From NCBI RefSeq assembly GCF_907164915.1, contig NC_061867.1, positions 33,167,751-33,231,750 on the forward strand: a stretch of 64,000 bases of DNA, given 5' to 3'. The stretch's first letter is position 1. Each line of letters opens with the position of its first letter. Shown here in pieces: positions 10,835 through 21,900 of the stretch. The notes beneath the pieces are model-generated. The model did not search any database. It had not been told where the DNA came from and was given only the letters and a program-made list of their open reading frames with translations. The DNA comes from Impatiens glandulifera (taxonomy: Eukaryota > Streptophyta > Magnoliopsida > Ericales > Balsaminaceae). The position numbers were made by a program, and so were the translations under genes.

Positions 10835-10983
10835 TTTATATAGGTGGGCGGTTTTTGACGATTAAGAAAACGAACCGTCACTTCATTCATGTTTTTGGCG
10901 CCAAATTTCCCTCCAAAAGTTACTGCAGTAATTGTGGGGAATTAATATGGTCGGTAAAATTGGGCGGTAAACTGTGGGCGGTA
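10835..10983 (-). promoter_or_regulatory. Putative promoter of accessory ORF1
   Basis: TATATAAA (10842-10835) lies 110 bp upstream of the ORF1 ATG. It sits in the block AACCGCCCACCTATATAAA, whose form AACC(G)CC-N-CTATATAAA recurs before ORF2 and ORF3. Upstream, the motif ACCGCCCA occurs three times (10852-10845, 10968-10961, 10982-10975). The leader to the ATG is pyrimidine-rich (CTCTTTCTCTC, CATCTTCTTCATC), as in plant 5' UTRs. No transcription evidence is available here. Confidence 0.55.
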
Positions 10984-11243
10984 GGTTTGAAGTTTAAGAT
11001 GTGTTTTTGAGATTTATTTCCTTAACCAGAAATTTTGGTTAACCGGAAGATTTTGACGTACGATTGAGTTCTGATGAGAGATGAAGTTGTGTTTGAAATT
11101 TTGTCAAATCGGAAGTGAATTTGTGTAGAAAACCGGAAGAATGAAATATGAAAATTTTATAAATTAATTCGGAAGAGACAGTTACATAGATAGTTATCTG
11201 GTCGAACAACAAAATGACCAAAATAACAAGAAACTATATAAAT

Positions 11244-12002
11244 TTAAGGAAAGAAAAACCAGTTTCCTTCTCTCATTCTGTCTACCCATTCTTCCACAGT
11301 GTTGCCAGTCCGGTTTTCAATTCTTCTTATCCAGCTTTTCATCATGTGATTGGTCACGGTGTTGGTCGGTCCTACCGGAACACCCGGTCCGAGGTTGGAT
11401 AAGTTTGCACGCATGTATCAGCTTATTTGAGGAGCAAAGCCGATTCTTCCCCTTGGAGCTTGGACGAGCTTCTTACGGTTGTTAAAAAGGTATGAGGCCC
11501 AGTTTATGGGCAGAGGTGTGAGGATTGAGATCATGAGGTCGAATACCTCCCGGGAATAGTTTTGATTTGCCATTCGACCCAGAATGGACCGCTGGACCAA
11601 GTCTTGAAGGACTTGGTAGTGGGGTGCGAGTTCATCTTTCGGACCGCAATCTTCCACCGGATCGATAGAGCCGGAGAAGATGAAGGAGTAGTCATCTTTT
11701 GCTGGGAAGTTGGGTGTTGGAAAATCCGAAAATCCTTCGGATGGAAGATGGAAAATTTTGGCGAATGACTCCTCGGTGAGTCGATGTAATGTTCCGTCAA
11801 TGATGGTGTTGATGCTACCATCGTTTCTCACGTATCCGTTATTGAAAAATTCATACACCTCCTCTTCGAGGATGGTGTTTGATCCTTCAAGAAATCTCTG
11901 CAGACCGGATTCGACTAGAGGTTCAAAGATAGCTTCTTCGAATCTAGAGTTAAACATATCGTCAAAGTCGACAATGACGGTGTTTCGGAGTTCGACATTC
12001 AT
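11244..12002 (-). pseudogene. Element B accessory ORF2, paralogue of ORF1, one in-frame stop
   Basis: The start is taken at ATG 12002 (MNVELRNTVIVDFDD) rather than the upstream ATG at 12050, because it aligns with the starts of ORF1 and ORF3. The 195 residues to TGA (11420-11418) include DFDDMF, ESGLQRFL, VYEFFNNG, FAKIFHLPSEG, INWASYLFNN and GRIGFAPQIS, each matching ORF1 and ORF3 positions. In the same frame, after TGA, another 56 codons are open (ending EGNWFFFP, TAA 11246-11244). The original protein was therefore about 252 residues and TGA probably replaced TGG. It lacks the long charged tail of ORF1. No signal peptide, no membrane segment; function unknown. Confidence 0.7.
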
Positions 12003-12109
12003 CTTTGAAAGGTAGATTGAGAGTCGGATGAATAAGGTTTGAATATTCAAGCTATAGAGAGAGAAAGGGATTTCTGAATATTGTGATTTGTTTGAGAAGC
12101 GGTCATGTC

Positions 12110-12117
12110 TTTATATA
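12110..12117 (-). promoter_or_regulatory. Putative TATA box of accessory ORF2
   Basis: TATATAAA (12117-12110) lies 108 bp upstream of the chosen ATG, within AACCGCCTGCACTATATAAA, the same arrangement as before ORF1 (110 bp). The leader is again CT-rich (CCCTTTCTCTCTCTATAG). Confidence 0.55.
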
Positions 12118-12239
12118 GTGCAGGCGGTTAAGAAGCATTTAATGAGAATATTTTGAAAAATCAGACCTTTCATGTATGGTCATAAATGTTTGACGCCTTT
12201 TCAAGGGAATAATTTGCTTGGGAAGGATAATTAGTAGGC

Positions 12240-12842
12240 TGTCTAGCACAAAAACCGCTCAGCTGGGGAGCGTAGCCGGTTTTGTTTGAGGTGATCATCT
12301 TCTTCAGGTTGTTGAAGATGATCCAGGACTAGTTGACCGGTGTCCCAACCGTTATGGCAATTATCATTTCAAACATTCGCTGGGTATAATAGTAGCTCTT
12401 TTCTCTACCCAGAACGGTTTTTTCCCAGAATCTCGCTTAGAATCTGGTACTTGTGAGTGAGTTGGCTTTTAGCACCTCAAGGCTTAACCGGGATGTTAGA
12501 GCTTGAAAATAAATGACATATTTCTTCCATGGTCACCGGAGAATAAGTGAGATCGGTTACCCCTTCAGTGGGTAAACCGCAATATTCAGCGAAATCCGTC
12601 TCGCTGAATAGGAATGATTGACTGTAGACTTGTGCCACAATGATTTCCCGGTGCGCCTCTTTGGCTATTTCGAAAAACTCATCGACTACCAAGCAGTCGA
12701 TGATGAATCTATTCTCTAAGAACTTTATTAGTCTGGTTCTTTCAAGGGCTAGAAACATTTCCTTGATGCCATGATCTTCATTCTGGTAGATGGAGTTGAA
12801 GTCGGCTAGCAGGATCTTTTTAGAGAAAGGTGAAGAGTTCAT
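12240..12842 (-). pseudogene. Element B accessory ORF3, paralogue, frameshifted
   Basis: From ATG 12842 (MNSSPFSKKILLADFNSIY) the frame runs to TAA near 12477, with VDEFFEIA and FAEYCGLPTEG at the positions of VYEFFNNG and FAKIFHLPSEG in ORF2. In a different frame downstream (about 12420-12245), TVLGREKSYYYTQRMFEM, then VN, a TAG where Trp is expected, SWIIFNNL and TGYAPQLSG match the ORF2 C-terminal part. It is therefore a third copy of the same domain, broken by a frameshift around 12,450 and by Trp-to-stop. It is the first of the three after pol; element D sits about 230 bp upstream of its TATA box. Confidence 0.65.
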
Positions 12843-12918
12843 GTTCTTGTGATAAGTTTGACTCAAATGTTTTTGTGAATAGTGATCTTGTGAGATGTTT
12901 TTGAAGAGTGAAGGGTTG

Positions 12919-12926
12919 TTTATATA
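12919..12926 (-). promoter_or_regulatory. Putative TATA box of accessory ORF3
   Basis: TATATAAA (12926-12919) lies 77 bp upstream of the ATG at 12842. It sits in AACCCCTGGCTATATAAA, which keeps the AACC-CC-CTATATAAA pattern of the other two copies. Confidence 0.5.
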
Positions 12927-13151
12927 GCCAGGGGTTCGGCTAGGTTAGTAGGATAAGCGTGCTTAGTGATGTCATCGGTTAATTAATAGGAGTTAACTTG
13001 TTTAGGTATACAATGTTTAGTTTCAATGCAATAGTAATGATTACTAAAAATTTTCATGATGAAAATAAATATATGGGCAATATGTTAGTCTTCCTCTCTT
13101 GATGATGGAAACGTGTCGTCATCTCGATTGAGGCAGATTGTTTTATAATTC

Positions 13152-14978
13152 TGTACGCGTTTAAAAACGTTTGCCCCAAAAATGATTTTCTTGACTTTTA
13201 AGAAATAAATATAACATATAGAAATCTCTTAAACAAAATTGAAATAAAATCAAATTGGTGAATTGTTTAAAAACCAGTTTGTGACCAAAGAGTCGCCACC
13301 TAAATTTTTATAAAACTAGGAAAATAAATTATTTGGCATGTAAAACAATAACGCCTTTGAAAAAGAAATTCTTTAAAGGTTCGGTGCTTGGTTACACGTG
13401 AAAATGGGCTTTTGGCGCTATGTCTCACATGCCTGTTAAAAAACAGTCTCTACTTTAACAATTTTGGCCCTTAAAAAAATATTATTATACTTTACATTTT
13501 AGACATTTTGGATCCTACCATACTAAATCTTAATACTAAGGATTATAAAATAAATAAAATAAAATAAAAATAAAAATAAAAAAATAACCTTAGATCTAGT
13601 TACTTAAAAGAATAAAAAAATCAACTATACAAAATAAGGCAAATTTTACATTTTTTTTATTTTGGTAGTGTTTTTGAAAACTTTTTCTGCTTTTTTATTT
13701 ATTTATTTACATGTTATTTCTATTCTACTTATTTACATGATTAAGGTATATAAATAAAACCTACACGCCTATCAAAACAATAAATTTAAAGGAAATCATT
13801 CATAATATAAAGTACAAAGAAAATAAAAATCAAATGAAAGTAAAATTCAAATTCAAATTTAAATAAACAAAAGAAAGGAAAAAGAGCTTACAAATGGTTA
13901 CTCTTTATATCCTTGCAAAAAAATGAAAACCCTAATCAAGAGACTTGTGACTCAACAAATCTAGTTGGTGCTCTTGCTTAGGTTTTTTAGAAAAGTAGGG
14001 TCTAATTCGGCAGTCTAATGTGTAAAGAGAGAGAAGAAGGTGAAGATTGAAGGTCGAAAGTTGAAGTTCTTGCTAGGGTGTTAAGAGGGGTATTTATAGG
14101 CCAAGCTATGAAACCCTATGGCCCAAAGGCCCATTTAACAAACTTGACCGTTGGAAAGAAAACTATTTTAAACATTTACAAATGTTTAAAATAATGGAGC
14201 AATCTCCACTTGACATGTCACTAAATCAAGTTTTCAATCCAATGGGATTTAATCTTTATTTAATAAATGATGTAATACTTGGTCATTTTAATTTTTAATT
14301 AAAAATGACCAAGCCTTCATGCTTCTCCAACGGCTGAATTATTCTTCCTTTGACAACTTCTTCCTTTATTTTAGCAATCTCTTTTTTCCTTCTTTGACCT
14401 AGAATGCTTCTCATTATTGTGTAGACACCGTTATCTTTTTATTTTTGCACGTTATCCCTTTACACACTCTTCATCCTACAAAAAAAAGATTTTGTTAAAA
14501 ATAAAAATAAACAATTTTATTTTTAATTATTCCTATTTATAAGGAACAATTCTAATTAAATAAATAAAATGCAAACTAACTTATTCAAGAAATCAAATTT
14601 CAAAGTTTAATCTAACTAATCTAACAAACAAAATATAACTAACGAAATTTTATAAAAACGCTAATATATATTTTGTAAAATATATATTTTTTTTTATTTT
14701 TAATTTTTTTTATAAATACCCAAGGTAATTAATTAAATAAAACCTTGAATATTCTAAGTATAATAACTTCTCTAAGTGTTGTAACATAGACAAATTACTA
14801 CCTTAACTTTATTAAGAATCCAAAATCAATTATTTTCAAAAACTCAATTGTTCTAAAAATAATCGTCTTTAATATAAATCGTGCAATGAGTCCGTGAATG
14901 AATTCGAGAAAATTTTATAGACTCAGATTTATGAAAAGTATAAACTATAAAATTAGGTGTGAAAAATGAGTGTCTACA
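13152..14978 (-). repeat. Element D 3' LTR
   Basis: The LTR is 1,827 bp. On the - strand the U3 holds two strong hairpins: CTTGGTCATTTTTAATT paired around 14314-14278, and TATTTTAAACATTT paired with AAATGTTTAAAATA (about 14195-14163). A TATA box (TATAAATA, 14098-14091) follows within CCTATAAATACCCC. The downstream part contains GGTGGCGACTCTTTGG, common in this lineage. All these are repeated in the 5' LTR. Confidence 0.95.
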
Positions 14979-14995
14979 GAATGCCCCTCTTGGAC
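14979..14995 (-). other. Element D polypurine tract
   Basis: Directly before the 3' LTR the - strand reads CCAAGAGGGGCATTC and then TGTAGACAC. The purine core AAGAGGGG, next to the TGTAGACAC start, is the usual plus-strand primer arrangement of Tat/Ogre elements. Confidence 0.8.
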
Positions 14996-15349
14996 AAAAT
15001 TTGTAGAAAACACTTGGTTTAGAAAAATGCATGTCCAAGCTTGAAAATAGGCACTGCATTTTGAAAACACCCAATTTATAGTTTATTTTTGGCTTCCTTG
15101 AATGAAAAGAGAACAAACCTGACGAATCTCTCGGGAGACCCGTGTAATTTACCCTTCATTCTTCAAAGTCGGTTTATCATCCACTCGTTGACGATTCACA
15201 TTTGTTTAGAATATGCATCGCTCCTGGTTTATCGATCATGTAGATCGAGCCTGGTGGTTTCGACCATATTTCTACACACCTCGCCTAGTCTTTGGATTGT
15301 ACATGAGTACACATCTTGACTTAGTTTGCTGATTGTATATATATATTTT

Positions 15350-16395
15350 TTTTAGCGAAATACTATTTAATCACAATTCTACTTAGTGATTATATAGAAT
15401 CTAAGTATCGCTGGTCAATTTAGCGAAATACTATTTAATCACAATTCTGTTTAGTGATTATATAGATTTAAGTATCGCTGGTCAGTTTAGCGAATACTAT
15501 TTAATCACAATTCTGCTTAGTGATTATATAGATTTAAGTGCCGCTGGTCAGTTTAGCAAAACACTTTTTAATCACAATTCTGCTTAGTGATTATATAGAA
15601 TCTAAGTATCGCTGGTCAATTTAGCGAAATACTATTTAATCACAATTCTGCTTAGTGATTATATAGATTTAAGTATTGCTGGTCAGTTTAGCGAATACTA
15701 TTTAATCACAATTCTGCTTAGTGATTATATAGATTTAAGTGCCGCTGGTCAGTTTAGCGAAACACTTTTTAATCACAATTCTGCTTAGTGATTATATGGA
15801 TTTGAGTATCGCTGGTCAGTTTAGCGAAATACTATTTAATCACAATTCTACTTAGTGATTATATAGATTTGAGTGCCGCTGGTCAGTTTAGCGAAACACT
15901 TTTTAATCACAATTCTGCTTAGTGATTATATGGATTTGAGTATCGCTGGTCAGTTTAGCGAAATACTATTTAATCACAATTATGCTTAGTGATTATATAG
16001 AATCTAAGTATCGCTGGTCAATTTAGCGAAATACTATTTAATCACAATTCTGCTTAGTGATTATATAGATTTAAGTATTGCTGGTCAGTTTAGCGAATAC
16101 TATTTAATCACAATTCTGCTTAGTGATTATATGGATTTGAGTATCGCTGGTCAGTTTAGCGAAATACTATTTAATCACAATTCTACTTAGTGATTATATA
16201 GATTTAAGTGCCGCTGGTCAGTTTAGCGAAACACTTTTTAATCACAATTCTGCTTAGTGATTATATGGATTTGAGTATCGCTGGTCAGTTTAGCGAAATA
16301 CTATTTAATCACAATTCTACTTAGTGATTATATAAATTTAAGTATTGCTGGTCAGTTTAGCGAATACTATTTAATCACAATTCTGCTTAGTGATT
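15350..16395 (-). repeat. Element D 3' tandem array 1 (about 67 bp x 16)
   Basis: Sixteen copies of a unit averaging about 67 bp, each with TTTAATCACAATTCTGCTTAG, GTGATTATATAGATTTAAG and CGCTGGTCAGTTTAGCGAA. Variants (AGCGAAATACTATTT, AGCGAATACTATTT, AGCGAAACACTTTTT) recur in partly regular order, hinting at a three-unit higher-order repeat. Noncoding. Tandem repeats 3' of pol are known in Ogre/Tat elements. The 16396-17750 stretch after it is noncoding 3' region in which I recognise no gene. Confidence 0.93.
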
Positions 16396-17464
16396 TAAGT
16401 TCGAAGTTAGACTTCCTTAATTTTCAAAACACTAGCGTCTTCTTCAACGGTTTTGAAATACTTTCAAGAATCGGTTCCATACTTTCTTCCTTAGAGTGTG
16501 TCGAGAGGAAACCACATGTAATCGATGTTCTTCGAGATTCATGCTGTCACTTTTGGGGACTTGTCTTTCGCCAAGACGTTTTGCCCTGAGTTTTTCGAGG
16601 GATTTGTTCGCTCGAATGCTTAATCTTTCAACCACGCGTCATGAGGTTGAGCCTCGCTTCTCAAATTCGGAGGTCAGTGTGCTTAAGATTCTATGGCCTT
16701 GGGCTCTTTTATACTCAGGGTATATTTAATAGAATCGGTACATTCTTGTTCTTGCATTGGCAATTTAGACAAGAGTCTAGATGAACAACAAATGGTGATT
16801 TCAATATCTCAACCTCTACGAGTATTTTTCTATTTTATTCGGCCTCTTTTCTTTATGACCGGGGTGTATCTGATAGATTCAAACACTTTGTTCTTGCTTA
16901 GCAATTAGATAGAATCTAAATGAACAACATTATTGTATTTCATATCTCAACCAACACAGTCTTTGTTTAATTGATTTTACTTTTCTTGAGGTCTTAGATC
17001 TTTGGCACTTGACCTCCAATTGAGACGAGACATCGCCTTTGTTGATGACATGGTTCCGAGTTTGGGCATTCATCTTTTTATGAGCTCTCTCTTAAACATC
17101 AGTAGTTTAAGCTTTCGTCTAGGCTCGAGGTAGATCCATTTGCGAAGCGCTTTACTCAGATTCCACAAGTTACATTAGTTCGTCAAGAGACATCCATTGG
17201 GGAAAAACGTATTTTCCCGCATCCCTACTTATTTCTTGCACTCGCTCATCAGTTCGCTTGGCATTAGAAAAAAAATCAGGGGTCTATCTTTTCTTTTTTT
17301 TATCTTCCACAAATACCCCTAGTTTCGACACAAGAGGTTTGATTGTTTTGGATAGATTTGTGATCCCAATTTCTCGTTGGCTTTAACTCTTTGGGGATCT
17401 TTCAATCATTTCATTTTCATAAAATGCCCCTAGTGTCGATACAGGGTTTGATTTTTGAAAATGT

Positions 17465-18235
17465 TTAGGACCGGGCTCATACAAGCTGCCTACGTATCCC
17501 ATAGCTAGGGGAATTCAGGTCCAACGTAGTTCCATGCACATGCTTGTGAAAAATGTTTGTGTATGTGTGAATGTTTTGAAAATCTTTTGAGATCATAAGT
17601 CGAAGAGAAAAATACTTTAGCTTTGGGCATTATATTTTCTCAAGTGGGACTCTGTGAGGATCTTGTAGTCATTTTTATTTTAATAAAAATGCCCCTAGTA
17701 TTGACTAAGAGTTTTTGGTTTAGGAGTCAACTTAGAGTGTGATTAACTCCCTTTTTAATGTATATGCAATGAATGTATGCGATGTGTTGTTAAATGAAAT
17801 GTCTATCAACTTCTTTCGATAATTGACAGTGGTGACCGCACCCTGGATGGGTTGCCTACGTACTCTCGAGAGAGATCAGGTCTCACGTAGTTCACAGCTT
17901 ATGAAGTTATGAACTTTGATGTATATGTAATGAATGCATTTAATGCGAAATGTCTATCAATTTCTGTCGATAATTGATAGTGGTGACCGCACCCTGGATG
18001 GGTTGCCTACGTACTCTCAAGAGAGATCAGGTCTGACGTAGTTCACAACTTGTGAAGTTATGAACTTTGATGTATGTGTAATGAATGCATGTAATGTGAA
18101 ATGTCTATCAATTTCGGTCGATAATTGATAGTGGTGACCGCACCCTAGATGAGTTGCCTACGAACTCTCGAGAGAGATCAGGTCTAACGTAGTTCACAAC
18201 TTGTGAAGTTATGAACTTTGATGTATAGGATTCAA
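17465..18235 (-). repeat. Element D 3' tandem array 2 (151 bp x 3 plus a diverged copy)
   Basis: Three copies with 151-bp spacing (anchor CGATAATTGA at 17817, 17968 and 18119). Each contains GTGGTGACCGCACCCTGGAT, GTTGCCTACGTACTCTC, GAGAGAGATCAGGTCT and ACGTAGTTCAC. A diverged copy lies near 17469-17535 (GCTGCCTACGTATCCCATAG, GGAATTCAGGTCCAACGTAG). The array ends about 10 bp before the integrase stop codon. The TACGTAGGCA module (- strand) is common in Tat-lineage 3' regions. Confidence 0.9.
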
Positions 18236-18245
18236 CACGCATGCT

Positions 18246-19178
18246 TTAGATGAAGTATCTTTTGAGCATGTCGACATTGAAGGGTGCTGAGAGTTCTTCT
18301 CCATCCAAGGTGGTCAATCTCGTGGCGCCACCTGAAAAGACCTTCTTGACGAGGTAGGGTCCTTCCCATGGTGTTTGGAATTTCCCTATGGGGTCTAGTA
18401 TCCGTAAGTTCTTCTTTAGAACTAAATCGCCTTCTTGAATGTTCCTAGGTTTCACCTTCTTGTTGAAAGCTCTGGTCATTCTTCTTTGGTATGCTTGCGT
18501 GTGACATAATGCGTCTAACCTCTTATCTTCCATAAGGGCTAGCTGATTGTACCGTGACTTACACCAATCTTCCTCCACTACTTGTGTCTCGAGTAAAACT
18601 CTTAAAGTAGGAACTTCGATTTCGATAGGTTGCACTGCATCCATTCCGTAGACCAATGCAAATGGCGTTTCTCCCGTTGACGTTCGAATGGTTGTTCTAT
18701 ATCCCCATAAGGCGTATGGAAGCTTCTCGTGCCAATCCTTGTATGTCTGAGTCATCTTCTTGATGATAGTGATGATGTTCTTGTTCGCTGCCTCTACAGC
18801 GCCGTTCGTTTGAGGACGATAAGGTGAGGATTTGTGGTGTTCAATCATGTATTCATCTAGTACTTTGAGTACTTCTCCCCGGAAGTGTCCACCATTGTCT
18901 GAGATCAAAGCATGAGGAACTCCATAACGTGCAATGATGTTGTTTCGTATGAACTTGGCAACATGTGATGACTTGAGAACCTCATATGATTGAGCTTCGA
19001 CCCACTTGGTGAAATAATCGATAACCACCAGGATGAATTCGTGTCTGTTTGAAGCGTGAGGATAAATTTTCCCGATGATATCTATTCCCCATGTCGAGAA
19101 TGGCCATGGTGAAGTCATGTTGTAAAGTAGAAATGCTGGGTGTGCTTCAAGTTCGCGTAAACTTGACATTGATGACAC
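18246..19178 (-). pseudogene. Element D integrase
   Basis: An open 310-codon frame covers the catalytic core and C-terminal part of a gypsy integrase. The DDE residues are visible: WGIDIIG (first Asp), ISDNGGHF (second Asp) and YRPQTNGAVEAANKN (Glu). The C-terminal GPY-type module reads TPWEGPYLVKKVF; there is no chromodomain, as in Tat elements. The ATG at 19178 is not a true start: the frame overlaps the upstream one by 64 bp, so a frameshift near 19,115-19,178 breaks the polyprotein between the HHCC finger and the core. Confidence 0.9.
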
Positions 19179-20155
19179 TTCTTAACATATTCTACACATT
19201 CTTGTTCCATATTCTGCCAATAATAGCCAAAGCGAAAGATCTTCTTAGCGAGTGCTGATCCGTTCATGTGTGGGCCACATGTTCCTGCATGTACTTCCTC
19301 CATGATCTGTGATGCTTGAGGTTGGTCGATGCATAACATGTTCTGACCGTCAAAGGAGCGTCGATATAGCTTTCTTGCGAGTAGCACGTAGTTGGTTGCG
19401 TATTGGCGTAGAGCTCTCCTCTCTTTCTTTTGGAAGTGTGAAGGATACTCTCCATGCTCAACGTACTTCTGTAGAGGTTCGAACCAAGGTTTGGGCGCCA
19501 CTTCGGTGTTGGCAATCGTCCTCTTCTCGAAGTCTCGTTTCTGTTTCTGACGAATCTTCAAAGGCTTGATTTCGATTCCTTCTGGAATTTGCGTCATGGC
19601 TGCTAACGTCGCCAAAGCGTCTGCGAATCGATTTTGACTTCTCGGAGCATGTGTGAATGTTACATGTTCAAACTTTTCTATTAGAGTCGATAAGTGTTGA
19701 TGGTAGGGTTTGAGGTTGTCTCCTTTGACTTGCCATTCACCATTAGCTTGTGAAATGACTAAGTTTGAGTCTCCTACTACTTCTAGACGTCTCGCTCCTT
19801 TTTCATGAGCAATCTTCAAGCCAGAGATGCATGCTTCATACTCTGCCTCATTGTTAGTCACTTGATATTCGAGCTTGACTGAGATTGGGTTGTATGTTCC
19901 CATAGGATCGATGAGTAGTATCCCGATGCCATAACCTTGTTTTCCTGAAGCTCCATCGAATAATAGCTTCCATGTTGTAGGGTTAATAGTCATCACTTCG
20001 TCGTCTGGGAATGCTAACTCCTCTTCGTCTTCAACTTCGATTGGTTGGTCTGCGAGAAAATCTGCTACAACGCTCCCCTTGATAGATTTCTGAATTGTGT
20101 ATACGATGTCGTACTCTGATATCATCATCATCCACTTAGCTAACCTCGGAGACAA
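19115..20155 (-). pseudogene. Element D second (archaeal-type) RNase H and integrase zinc finger
   Basis: An open 346-codon frame. About residues 58-195 form an RNase H-like domain: WKLLFDGASGKQGYGIGI with the first catalytic Asp, NNEAEYEACISGLKIA with Glu, EVVGDSNLVISQ with Asp and SQNRFADALATLA with the last Asp. This is the extra, archaeal-type RNase H that marks Tat/Ogre gypsy elements. The C-terminal part holds the HHCC region ending YVKKCHQCQVYANLKH. The frame is cut from the RT part by a stop at about 20,163. Confidence 0.9.
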
Positions 20156-20164
20156 AAGCGTTTT

Positions 20165-21540
20165 CTAGAATAAATGACGAATTGGATCGAGTCTTGATAC
20201 TAGCTTGACTGTGTGGGCTTTCATGTAATGCCTTAGCCTCTTAGTGACCCAAGCTAGGGCCCAACACACCTTTTCTACTGGCGAGTAATTAAGTTCGTAG
20301 CCTATCATGCGCTTGCTTATGTAGTAGACTGCGACTTCCATCTTTTCCTCGTTTTCTTGGGCTAGTAGACTACCCATTGCGTTTTCCGTGACTGTTAAGT
20401 ATAGGATTAGCGGTATGCCTGGTCTTGGCGGCATCAGAATGGGAGGATTCTTGAGGTATCCCTTTATCTTCTCGAATGCGTTCTGACAAGCGTCATCCCA
20501 AACGAATCTTTCATTTTCCTTAAAAGTTTAAACAAAGGATCACATGTCATAGTCAACTTGTTTATGAATCGACTTATATACTAGATCTTTCCTAGAAAGC
20601 CTCGCACTTCTTTCTCGCTTTGTGGAGGTGGCATTGTCGTGATCGCTTCTATCTTGCTCGGATCAACCTCAATTCCTCTTTGCGTGATTAAGAAGCCTAA
20701 CATCTTTCCTGCTATAACTCCAAATGTGCACTTCTTTGGGTTGAGCCTAAGTTGGAACTTCCTGATACGTTGTAAGATTTTGTCAAGATTTTGGATGTGC
20801 CCTTATCGATCTTTTGATTTGACAATCATATCGTCGACATAGACTTCTACCTCCTTGTGGATCATATCGTGAAGAATCATTGTGGCAGCTCGTTGATACG
20901 TTGCTCCTACATTCTTCAGCTCGATAGGCATGACTCGATAACAAAATGTTCTGACTTCTGTGATGAACGTTGTCTTCTCCTTGTCTTCAGGAGCCATCAG
21001 TACTTGGTTGTAACCTGAGAATCCGTCCATGAATGATAGGAGATGATGGCCTGCTGCATGATCCACTAGCACGTCGATGTGTGGTAGTGGAAAGTTGTCA
21101 TTAGGGCTTGCTTTGTTGAGATCCTGATAGTCTACACACACTCGGATCTTTCCACTTTCTTCGCGACTAGGACTACATTGACGATCCATTCTGGGTAATC
21201 TACCACTTCAAGGAATCCTACGTTGAGCTGTTTCTGAACTTCCTCCTTGATCTTGTACTCGATGTCTGCCTTCATTCTTCGGAGCTTCTGCTTCACCGGT
21301 TTCGCGTCTTCATAAAGTGGTATGCGGTGTTGGATGATTTCTGGATCAATGCCTGACATATCTTTATAGGACCATGCAAAAACATCTTTGTTTGCTTTTA
21401 AAAGTTTAGTCAGATTTTCACGTTCTAAATCATTTAAACTTTTTCCGATTAAAACAATTTGAGGATCTTCTTCTGTGTTAAGGTTTATTTCAATTGTTTC
21501 TTCTGCAACAAGTTCCTTAAGGCCTTCAATAATGACATCA
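20165..21540 (-). pseudogene. Element D reverse transcriptase and first RNase H, broken
   Basis: From 21540 the - strand reads the pre-RT segment (VFAWSYKDMSGIDPEI), the fingers (KQLNVGFLEVVDYPEW, the VVLVAKK region), then VCVDYQDLNKASPNDNFPLP, the palm LSFMDGFSGYNQ and the active site EVYVDDMIVKSKD (about 20840-20806). A stop follows at 20803, then LNPKKCTFGV and, after another stop near 20,580 and a frame change, the first RNase H (20434-20165: AQENEEKMEVAVYYISKR, YSPVEKVCWALAW). There is a frame change between 21190 and 21130. Not translatable as one protein. Confidence 0.9.
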
Positions 21541-21900
21541 TTAAACCGTCAAATTCACTACGAGGTGGAGCAGTAGTGGCACTCCTTGCTTGTGATGATT
21601 GTTGACTTTATTTAGGAGAAATGAGTTCTCTTGATGAGCATTTTGTCCTTGAGTTTGACGTGCTTGCATGACTCTTATTTTGAATAGACCTTTCGCATTT
21701 TTCCAACCGTCCATGAATGCCCTGCTTACCTTTTCACTTTCTTCTCGCAAGCTTTTCAGATTAAGGGGTTCGATTGTCGCATAAGTTTCGACTTCTGTTG
21801 TGAGGTCTTCAAGTTGTTGCCCCAATTGTATCAGTATATCACGAAGATCGTCTATCTTTAGATGAACTGACTCATTGAACCTTCTTGGTGGATTAGTCAT
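21541..21900 (-). pseudogene. Element D gag N-terminal remnant
   Basis: A 119-codon frame from ATG 21900 (MTNPPRRFNESVHLKIDDLR), predicted largely helical and charged. It lies where gag begins but stops at the point where pre-RT sequence starts in another frame. No capsid core, zinc knuckle or protease motif (DTGA/DSGA) lies between it and RT, so a deletion removed most of gag and all of protease. Assignment as gag rests on position only. Confidence 0.5.

Noticed and set aside
7915..12842. Retroviral-type envelope gene in element B
   Set aside because: The accessory ORFs have no signal peptide, transmembrane segment or cleavage site; position after pol alone does not support an envelope.
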